DNA of 11,914 nucleotides from Myxococcales bacterium (GTDB taxonomy: Bacteria > Myxococcota > Myxococcia > Myxococcales > Myxococcaceae), in contig PMBV01000208.1 in assembly GCA_003153055.1 (NCBI GenBank), positions 11,552 through 23,465 of the forward strand, given 5' to 3'. The notes below the pieces were generated by a model. That model did no database searches. It worked only from the letters and a program-made list of their open reading frames with translations, and was not told the DNA's origin. The position numbers and the translations under genes were made by a program. Position 1 is the first letter of the stretch; each line of letters starts with the position of its first letter. Shown piece by piece: positions 6,391 through 11,914 of the stretch.

Positions 6391-7206
6391 ATGGCCCGCG
6401 AGAAGGACACCATCGCAGCCTCCGACGAGCACAACTCGAGAGGCATCGAGCTGGCCGACCGGGGCTGGCTTGACGAGGCCGTCAAGGAGTTCAAGAAGGC
6501 CATCGAGCTGGACCCCAACTCGGCCCACGCCCACGACAACCTGGCCACCGTGTTCGCCGAGAAGAAGCAGTTTCGCGGCGCCCTCGACGAGTACCTGGTC
6601 GCGCTCAGGCTCGAGCCCGACTCGGCCACGGCCCACTACAACCTGGCCTGCTTCCTCTCGGCCCACGCCATCGACTTCGCCATCTCCGAGTACCGCGAGG
6701 CCATCGAGCTCGAGCCCGACTACCCCGATGCCCATCTGAACCTCGGGCTCACGCTGGCCGACGTCGACCGCAACGAAGAAGCGACCCAGGAGCTCAAGCG
6801 AGCCGTGGAGCTCGACGGCAGCGACCCTCTGCCGCGGCACGAGCTGGCGGGCCTCGAGATGGATCTCGGCGATTACCGCTCGGCCATCACCCAGCTCAAG
6901 GAGGTCGTTCGCCTCGACCCCAAGAACTTCGAGGGCTGGCTCGACCTCGGCATCTGCTACGCGCAGAAGGGGTTCTACGCCGAGGCAGAGCGTGCCTACG
7001 AGTCGGCCAAGACGCTCAAGGGTGACGACCTGCTCCTCACCTACAACTTGGGTGCGCTGTACGCCCTCTGGAGCCGCCCCAAGGACGCCATCGGCTACCT
7101 GAGACAGGCCATGGGCCTCGACCGGGCGAAGGTGCAGGCCTGGCTGCAGTCCGACCCGATGTTCGACGGGCTCAAGGGCGACCCCGAGTTCGAGGCGCTG
7201 AACTGA
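6391..7206 (+). CDS. Tetratricopeptide repeat (TPR) protein
   Basis: A 271-residue protein made almost wholly of seven TPR units of about 34 residues, from residue 9 to about 243. Typical positions are visible (A/G-x-x-Y/L in helix A, A-x-x-x-Y/F, then LxP or LDP at each repeat end), for example EAVKEFKKAIELDPN and FAISEYREAIELEPD. The C-terminal tail reads SDPMFDGLKGDPEFEAL. TPR arrays are protein-protein adaptors. No signal peptide follows the chosen ATG, so a cytoplasmic location is likely. Start choice: the ATG at 6391 has no Shine-Dalgarno sequence, while an in-frame GTG at 6343 has GGGAGG six bases upstream and would add 16 hydrophobic residues. I prefer 6391 because the added codons end in T, unlike the rest of the gene. 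The stop overlaps the next start by one base, so the two products are probably made together. Confidence 0.9.
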   Translation: MAREKDTIAASDEHNSRGIELADRGWLDEAVKEFKKAIELDPNSAHAHDNLATVFAEKKQFRGALDEYLVALRLEPDSATAHYNLACFLSAHAIDFAISEYREAIELEPDYPDAHLNLGLTLADVDRNEEATQELKRAVELDGSDPLPRHELAGLEMDLGDYRSAITQLKEVVRLDPKNFEGWLDLGICYAQKGFYAEAERAYESAKTLKGDDLLLTYNLGALYALWSRPKDAIGYLRQAMGLDRAKVQAWLQSDPMFDGLKGDPEFEALN

Positions 7207-8558
7207 TGGAGCTCGCCGCGCTCGGTCTGGCGCTCGCCCTGGTGCTGGCCAACGGCTTCTTCGTCGCGGTGGAGTTCGCGCTGGTGAAGGTTCGGCCCAC
7301 GCAGCTCGAGGCCCTCCTGGAGCAGGGGAAGCCGGGCGCGGCCCAGGCGGTCGAGATGCGTCGGCGCCTCGACGTGTGGCTCTCGGCCTCGCAGGTGGGG
7401 GTGACGCTCGCGTCGCTGGGGCTCGGGTGGGTCGGCGAGCCGGCCTTCTCGGGGCTGCTCCGCCCCTTGCTGGCTCAGGTCGCGCCCGACTCGGAGGCGG
7501 CTCAGGCCATCGCCAAGACGGTTGGGGTCATCTTGGCGTTCGGGACCATCAGCTTCCTGCACATCGTGGTGGGAGAGCAGGTGCCCAAGACCATCGCCAT
7601 CGTCAACGCCGAGCGCACCGCGCTTGCCCTGGCGTGGCCCATGCGCATCTTCTACTTCGTCTTCTTTCCGGTGATCTGGGTTCTCAACGCCGGGACCCAT
7701 GGGGTGCTCAGGGCGCTGGGGTTGGATTCCGCGGGAGACGGCGACGCTGGCGAAGGCCTGGGCGAAGAAGAGCTGAAGCTCATCTTTTCGACCTCTGCCC
7801 AGTCGGGGGCGCTGGCGACCAGTCGGGCCGAGCTCCTCGAGCGGGCGCTGTCGATGATGGAGAAGACCGCCCGCCAGGTGATGGTGCCGCGCTCGCAGAT
7901 GAAGGCGGTGGATCTCGAGGCGACCCTCGACGAGAACCTGGCCTCCGCGTCGGCCGCGGGCCACACCTGGCTCCCCGTCATTCGTGGCTCCCTCGACCGG
8001 GTCGAGGGGCTGGTCAACGTGAAGGACCTCTACTACCAGAAGACCCAGGGCACGCTGCGGTCGCTCGATCAGGTCCAGCGGCCGGTGCTGTTCGTGCCCG
8101 AGAACGTGACGCTCGAGAAGCTCCTCGCCGAGTTCCGCCGGCGCAACAAGCAGATCGCCATCGTCGTCGACGAGCATGGCGGCACTTCGGGCTTCGTCAC
8201 GCTCTCCGACGTGGTGGCCGAGCTGGTGGGGCACGTGGCCGAGCTGGGTCGAAAGGTCGAGCCGGTGAAGCGGCTCCCTGGCGGGCGCCTCGAGTTGCCT
8301 GGCACGGCCCAGCTCGACGATCTCGAGCACACCCTCGAGGTGGAGTTCGACGTCGACAAGACCCAAGTGACGACCATCGCCGGGTTCCTCATGGCCAAGC
8401 TCGGGCGGGTCCCGGTGATGGGTGATGCATGGGGCCTCGACGAGCTGCGCATCGTGGTGGTGCGCACCGAGGGGCCGAGGGTGGTGACGGTGCGCATCGA
8501 GCCGAGGCCCCAGTCGGCGCCACCGGCGCAGGGGGCGACCAGCGCGCCTCGAGGGTGA
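7206..8558 (+). CDS. CNNM/CBS-domain membrane protein of the CorC/HlyC hemolysin family
   Basis: A 450-residue integral membrane protein of the family often annotated hemolysin or CorC/MpfA/YtfL, linked to magnesium, cobalt or sodium transport. Residues 1-175 form the CNNM (DUF21) domain, with hydrophobic segments at about 4-27, 60-82, 103-124 and 138-160 and the conserved stretch HIVVGEQVPKT (119-129). A cytoplasmic CBS pair follows: MVPRSQM (226-232) opens CBS1, and VDEHGGTSGFVTLSDVVAELVG (321-342) lies in CBS2. Residues about 356-432 are the CorC/HlyC C-terminal domain. Length is normal. The ATG overlaps the TGA of the TPR gene by one base, with GAGG ten bases upstream, so translation is probably coupled. 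Despite the family name it is unlikely to be a toxin. Its exact ion is not evident. Confidence 0.93.
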   Translation: MELAALGLALALVLANGFFVAVEFALVKVRPTQLEALLEQGKPGAAQAVEMRRRLDVWLSASQVGVTLASLGLGWVGEPAFSGLLRPLLAQVAPDSEAAQAIAKTVGVILAFGTISFLHIVVGEQVPKTIAIVNAERTALALAWPMRIFYFVFFPVIWVLNAGTHGVLRALGLDSAGDGDAGEGLGEEELKLIFSTSAQSGALATSRAELLERALSMMEKTARQVMVPRSQMKAVDLEATLDENLASASAAGHTWLPVIRGSLDRVEGLVNVKDLYYQKTQGTLRSLDQVQRPVLFVPENVTLEKLLAEFRRRNKQIAIVVDEHGGTSGFVTLSDVVAELVGHVAELGRKVEPVKRLPGGRLELPGTAQLDDLEHTLEVEFDVDKTQVTTIAGFLMAKLGRVPVMGDAWGLDELRIVVVRTEGPRVVTVRIEPRPQSAPPAQGATSAPRG

Positions 8559-8561
8559 CTG

Positions 8562-10367
8562 CTACGACAGGTTCGGTATGGGCACGCCCGCGCGCCGGAG
8601 CACCTCGAGGGCGTTGGTGGTCTCGACCACGCCCTCGCGCAGCACGTAGTCGAACGTCATCTCTCCGTCTTTTTCGAGGTCACGGAAGTGCACGTTCCTG
8701 ATGAGCCCGGGGCGCTGCGTGGCGAGCTCGCAGATCGACAGATCGTGCGTCGCCACCGCGCCAGCGACTCGCTCGTCGAGGAGCATCGTCATGAGCGCCC
8801 GGCTGGCGATCTGCCGCTCGCGGGTGTTGGTGCCCATGAACAGCTCATCGAGCAGGAACAGGCACCGGCCGCGATGGGCCTGGGCCGTCTCGAGCAGGGT
8901 CTTGATGCGCTGCACCTCGGCGTAGAAGTATGACACCCCGCGCTCCAGCGAGTCTTTGAGGCGCATCGAGGTCATCACTTGCACCCGTGAGACGCGCATC
9001 GAGCTCGCGCATACCGGCAGGCCGGCCAGCGCCATCACCGCGTTGAGCCCCATGGCCCGCATGAGGGTCGTCTTGCCGCTCATGTTCGAGCCGGTGATGA
9101 CCAGGGCGCTGCCCGGCCCAGGGAGCGAGACGTCGTTGCGCACCGGGGCCTCGAGCAGCGGGTGGCCCAGGCTCGTCGCGACCAGCGAGACCTCGTCGTC
9201 GGTCACCTCGGGGAACGCGTCGAGGGGCTGCTCGAAGGCGTAGGTGGCGAAGGCCGACAGGGCCTCGAGCTGCGACAAGGCCTCGAACCAGCCGCGCACG
9301 CCCCGGCCGTTGACCTCTCGCCAGCGATCGAGGCGGAACAGCACCAAGATGTCCCACAGGGTGAGGGCGTTGATGATGGGGTGGAGCTGGCCGGAGTGCT
9401 TGAGCTCGGCGAAGCCCAGGAGCCGAGAGAAGCGCTTGAGTCGGGAGGACACCGTCGGCCCGTCTTGCAACCCTCTCTGCAGGGCGAGCAGGGCAGGGCT
9501 CTGGAAGGTCTGACCGTCGATGGCCCGGAACGTCTCCTCGAAGCGCACGAAGCCGTGCTCGCTCAGGGTGACCGCCCTCCAGAGCGTCGCGATGGGTTTG
9601 CGAGTGAGGAATACGATGCCTATCTGCAGGAGCAGCCCGACGGCGAAGGGCCACCCCGCCATGAGATCATTGGCGCTGAGCAGCCCGACCACGATGGTGA
9701 AGGGTGGCAGCGCGTGGGCGACGGGGAAGGCCCAGTGAATCGAGGTGAGGGCCGACCGCGCCTCTGCCCAGACGATGAAGCGCGAGGGGTCGGCCTTGTC
9801 TTGGCCGGCCATCTTCGCCTCGGCGATGAGCGCCTGGCGAAAGTCGACGAGGGGGGCGAGCTCTCGAACACTGGTCTGGCGCTCCCGCACGGTGGCGGCG
9901 TCGGGCGGGGGCTGGAGCAGCCAGGCTCCCAGGGTGGCCTCGCCTTGCCGGGTGCCGGTCTCGTCGAGGCGCTGGAACAGCGAGCCCTTGCCCACCACGT
10001 CGAGATCCGCCGCGTAGAGGTGCTCCTCGGTGACCAGGTGCAGGCCGAGGTCGGCGAAGTCGTGCCAGTGGCCTGCCAGCCGGGCCAGGCCGCGCCGATT
10101 GAGCCCGAGCAGCACCTTGGCCTGCGCCTCGTCGCGCAGCACCCCCGAGTGGATGACCGCCAGGGCGACGTAACCGGCGAAGAGCAGCAGGCTGGGCATC
10201 AGGGCTCCGCGGGGCAGGCGCTCGAAAATCACCAGGCCCAGGAGCGCCGCGCTGCCGAGGAACGTCACCGTGCGCAGGTTGGCCAACCGCGCGCCCCGTC
10301 GATCCAGCGCCACCAGCGTCGCCTCTTCCCGCGCCACTCGCTCTTCGTAGGCTTCCATCGCCGTCAT
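8562..10367 (-). CDS. Membrane-anchored MutS-like ATPase
   Basis: A 601-residue protein with a C-terminal MutS-type ABC ATPase: Walker A GSNMSGKT (426-433), Walker B LFLLDE (503-508) followed by the family-typical MGTNTRER, and switch His541 in ATHDLS. The middle (about 115-400) resembles MutS core and lever regions (LFQRLDETGTRQGEATLGAWL at 130-150). The MutI mismatch-binding domain and its Phe-x-Glu motif are absent. Four hydrophobic segments (about 33-48, 55-73, 218-232 and 238-255) suggest a membrane location, unlike true MutS. The role of this family is not established; mismatch repair is unlikely. The ATG at 10367 has AAGGTGG four bases before it. The frame stays open to 10643 but that extension has no such site and overlaps the divergent gene. 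It converges on the CNNM gene with only 3 bases between stops. Confidence 0.9.
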   Translation of the reverse strand: MTAMEAYEERVAREEATLVALDRRGARLANLRTVTFLGSAALLGLVIFERLPRGALMPSLLLFAGYVALAVIHSGVLRDEAQAKVLLGLNRRGLARLAGHWHDFADLGLHLVTEEHLYAADLDVVGKGSLFQRLDETGTRQGEATLGAWLLQPPPDAATVRERQTSVRELAPLVDFRQALIAEAKMAGQDKADPSRFIVWAEARSALTSIHWAFPVAHALPPFTIVVGLLSANDLMAGWPFAVGLLLQIGIVFLTRKPIATLWRAVTLSEHGFVRFEETFRAIDGQTFQSPALLALQRGLQDGPTVSSRLKRFSRLLGFAELKHSGQLHPIINALTLWDILVLFRLDRWREVNGRGVRGWFEALSQLEALSAFATYAFEQPLDAFPEVTDDEVSLVATSLGHPLLEAPVRNDVSLPGPGSALVITGSNMSGKTTLMRAMGLNAVMALAGLPVCASSMRVSRVQVMTSMRLKDSLERGVSYFYAEVQRIKTLLETAQAHRGRCLFLLDELFMGTNTRERQIASRALMTMLLDERVAGAVATHDLSICELATQRPGLIRNVHFRDLEKDGEMTFDYVLREGVVETTNALEVLRRAGVPIPNLS

Positions 10368-10482
10368 GCGGCCACCTTCTAGAGAACGGGCCCTGCCCTC
10401 GCCATCGATTTGAAGGAGGGCCGTTGCCTCACACCCGCGCCTGGGGTTGATTCTGGAATCGAACTTCTCTCGAGGAGCGACC
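10368..10482. promoter_or_regulatory. Divergent promoter region between the MutS-like and acyl-CoA dehydrogenase genes
   Basis: This 115-base gap must hold both promoters. For the dehydrogenase, TTGCCT (10424-10429) and TTGATT (10447-10452) lie 17 bases apart, a weak sigma70 candidate. A small dyad, GATTC-TG-GAATC (10449-10460), overlaps the -10 element and start region, the position expected of a repressor operator; acyl-CoA dehydrogenase genes are often under TetR-type control. GAGGAG at 10472-10477 is the ribosome binding site, five bases before the ATG. Confidence 0.4.
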
Positions 10483-11622
10483 ATGTCGAGTCCCTGGACG
10501 AGCGAGCACGACGCGTTCCGCAGGTCCGTTCGGCAGTGGGTCGAGCGCGAGCTCCTCCCCCACGCGGTGGAGTGGGATCGAGCGGGCCTCTTCCCCAAGG
10601 AGGTGTTCCGCCAGGCCGGTGAGCTCGGTTTCCTCGGTATCAACCACGACCCCGCGTACGGAGGGAGCGGGCTCGACTACTGGTACGTGACCGCCTTTGT
10701 CGAGGAGCTCACCCGCAGCCGCAACGCCGGGGTCAACATGGCGCTGTTGGTGCAAAGCCAGATGGCCACGCCCATCATCGGAGAGATCGGCACCGACGAG
10801 CAGAAGCGCACCTTCCTCGAGCCGGCGCTCAAGGGCGAACGCATCGCCGCCCTGGGCATCAGCGAGCCGGGCGCGGGCAGCGACGTGGCGTCTTTGAAGA
10901 CGCGCGCTCGCCGGGAAGGTGACGACTTCGTCATCAGCGGCTCGAAGATGTGGATCACCAACGGCACCCGGTGCGACTTCATCACCCTGGGGGCGCGCAC
11001 GGGAGGCGAGGGCTACGGCGGAGTCTCGCTCTTCACTTTTCCCACCGACGTCAAGGGCTTCTCGGTGTCGAAGAAGCTCGAGAAGGTCGGCAATCTCTCG
11101 TCGGACACCGGCATTCTCTACTTCGAGGACTGCCGCATTCCCGCGCGGTATCTCTTGGGTGAAGAGAACGAGGGGTTTTATCATATCATGACCAACTTCC
11201 AGGGCGAGCGGCTCACCGCGGCCATTGGAGCCGTCGCTGGCATGGACCTGATGGTGGCCGACGCCATTGAGTACGGGCGGGAGCGGGAGGCCTTCGGGCG
11301 GCCGCTCATCAAGTTCCAGGTGTGGCGCCACCGGTTCGTCGAGCACCTCACCGCCATCGAGGCGGCGCGCCGGCTCACCTACCACGCGGTCGAGCTGTTC
11401 ATTCAGAAGGAGAACCCGGTGAAGGAGATCTCCATGGCCAAGCTGTTCGCCGGAGATCTGATTCAGAAGGTGGCCTACGACTGCCAGCAGCTCCTCGGTG
11501 GCATGGGCTACATCGACGAGACGCACATCGCCCGGGCGTGGCGCGATGCCCGCCTGCTCACCATCGGCGGCGGGACCTCGGAGATCATGAAGGAGATCAT
11601 CTCGAAGCTGGTGGGGCTGTAA
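10483..11622 (+). CDS. Acyl-CoA dehydrogenase, long-chain/isovaleryl type
   Basis: A 379-residue FAD enzyme that oxidises an acyl-CoA to the trans-2-enoyl-CoA, passing electrons to electron-transfer flavoprotein. The first family signature is at 125-134 (GISEPGAGSD), with WITNG at 157-161. The second signature is near 336-355 (QLLGGMGYIDETHIARAWRD). The usual catalytic Glu of short and medium-chain enzymes, in a YEGT motif near the C-terminus, is Gly363 here (IGGGTSEI). Glu242 in QGERL takes the alternative catalytic position used by long-chain and isovaleryl-CoA dehydrogenases, and the ending GGTSEIMKEII also resembles the long-chain type. The enzyme is therefore probably active on long or branched substrates. 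The ATG at 10483 with GAGGAG in front gives the normal family length; an upstream in-frame TTG at 10447 adds 12 unlikely residues. It stands alone and divergent from the MutS-like gene. Confidence 0.95.
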   Translation: MSSPWTSEHDAFRRSVRQWVERELLPHAVEWDRAGLFPKEVFRQAGELGFLGINHDPAYGGSGLDYWYVTAFVEELTRSRNAGVNMALLVQSQMATPIIGEIGTDEQKRTFLEPALKGERIAALGISEPGAGSDVASLKTRARREGDDFVISGSKMWITNGTRCDFITLGARTGGEGYGGVSLFTFPTDVKGFSVSKKLEKVGNLSSDTGILYFEDCRIPARYLLGEENEGFYHIMTNFQGERLTAAIGAVAGMDLMVADAIEYGREREAFGRPLIKFQVWRHRFVEHLTAIEAARRLTYHAVELFIQKENPVKEISMAKLFAGDLIQKVAYDCQQLLGGMGYIDETHIARAWRDARLLTIGGGTSEIMKEIISKLVGL

Positions 11623-11914
11623 GATACAGGGTGCTGGAGATTCGTCGGCGGAGCGCATGGGCCTTGTCGGAGCCTGAGGCACCTCATGGCCGCAGAGGTT
11701 TCTTCTTTGTCCTGGGCGGACGGCCTTCCCCACTCCCCGACCCTCGCCCCAAGGGCGAGGGGCCCGCTCTGGCGCCGCGGGGCGAGGACGACCGCTTGGG
11801 CGAAGGGCCGTCCTTCCTACGGTCAAACGCGAGCGGGGCGTGGCGAATCGGTTGGGCGTTCACTGACCGCACCAATTCACCCTGACTTGAGAGCTTCAGG
11901 GTTCAGGCACGGCC
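11623..11914. other. Non-coding right end of the window
   Basis: About 290 bases after the dehydrogenase stop. Apart from the inverted repeat at 11718-11813 I see only a weak 6-bp dyad, CCCTGA (11880-11885) with TCAGGG (11896-11901). Open frames on both strands here lack ribosome binding sites and are biased as expected from GC-rich DNA. A canonical terminator for the dehydrogenase is not visible. Confidence 0.55.
11718..11813. repeat. Large imperfect inverted repeat downstream of the acyl-CoA dehydrogenase gene
   Basis: GGACGGCC (11718-11725) and GGCCGTCC (11806-11813) are perfect inverted copies. Further in, TTC, CCCA and CCTCGCCCC (11742-11750) match the complements of the right arm, the last against GGGGCGAGG (11779-11787), with a mismatched 9-base internal loop. 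Inside, CCCTCGCCC (11741-11749) also forms its own 9-bp hairpin with GGGCGAGGG (11753-11761). No T-run follows. It could be a terminator, a REP-like or small non-autonomous element. Copies elsewhere in the genome cannot be checked here. Confidence 0.55.

Noticed and set aside
5254..6840. 528-residue minus-strand frame spanning the protease repeats and the TPR gene start
   Set aside because: It crosses two genuine plus-strand genes and a terminator, and its repetitive Pro/Val/Ala stretch is only the reverse reading of the protease repeats.
7095..8366. 423-residue minus-strand frame opposite the CNNM gene
   Set aside because: The His/Arg/Glu-rich translation has no domain and mirrors the CNNM/CBS coding strand, which has clear motifs.
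7206..8558. Hemolysin toxin
   Set aside because: The hemolysin name is historical for this CNNM/CBS family; the membrane and CBS domains point to ion transport.
8562..10367. Mismatch repair MutS
   Set aside because: The mismatch-recognition domain is missing, membrane segments are present, and 601 residues is short compared with about 850 for MutS.
9162..10382. 406-residue plus-strand frame opposite the MutS-like gene
   Set aside because: It has no domain or ribosome binding site, and the minus strand shows Walker A and B motifs in the expected order.
10368..10643. Extension of the MutS-like protein to an ATG at 10643
   Set aside because: The extra 92 residues are Arg/Ser-rich, overlap the divergent dehydrogenase gene, and lack the AAGGTGG site seen before the ATG at 10367.
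10429..11826. 465-residue minus-strand frame opposite the acyl-CoA dehydrogenase
   Set aside because: It is a shadow of a full-length plus-strand enzyme with both family signatures.

Overview
This is a GC-rich chromosomal window that most likely comes from a myxobacterium (Myxococcota). The best evidence is the large secreted protease. It ends in a MYXO-CTERM-type tail (Gly-Cys, short hydrophobic stretch, Arg cluster) and carries a Cys-rich segment and DUF7151-like repeats, all of which are common in that phylum. High GC, strong G/C preference at third codon positions and GGAG-type ribosome binding sites fit. The assignment rests on protein architecture, not on a marker gene.

Layout. Positions 1-904 (minus) hold most of prfA, peptide chain release factor 1, cut by the left edge. 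Reading away from it is a 38-residue, very basic small protein (1012-1128) with a good promoter and ribosome binding site. A 325-base non-coding stretch with two hairpins follows. Next comes a 1542-residue subtilisin-family protease (1454-6082), probably started at a TTG codon. A likely rho-independent terminator lies at 6135-6168. A 271-residue TPR protein (6391-7206) overlaps by one base with a CNNM/CBS membrane protein of the CorC/HlyC hemolysin family (7206-8558), so these two are surely co-transcribed. Convergent to them, only three bases away, is a membrane-anchored MutS-like ATPase (8562-10367, minus). Divergent from it across a 115-base gap is an acyl-CoA dehydrogenase (10483-11622) of the long-chain/isovaleryl type. 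The last 290 bases are non-coding and dominated by a large imperfect inverted repeat.

How the genes work together. Most of the window is unrelated core or housekeeping genes: translation termination, membrane ion transport, fatty or branched-chain acyl-CoA oxidation. Only the TPR/CNNM pair forms a clear operon. The protease stands alone and looks like a cell-surface or outer-membrane displayed enzyme. It has an export signal, an I9-like propeptide, a catalytic domain with a PA insert, beta-rich domains, and a stalk of Cys-containing repeats joined by collagen-like Gly-X-Y linkers, ending in a sorting tail.

I see no CRISPR array, tRNA, rRNA, insertion sequence, phage gene or obvious defence cassette. 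The most unusual material is the protease stalk and its sorting signals, the small basic protein next to prfA, the membrane MutS-like ATPase and the inverted repeat at the right end.
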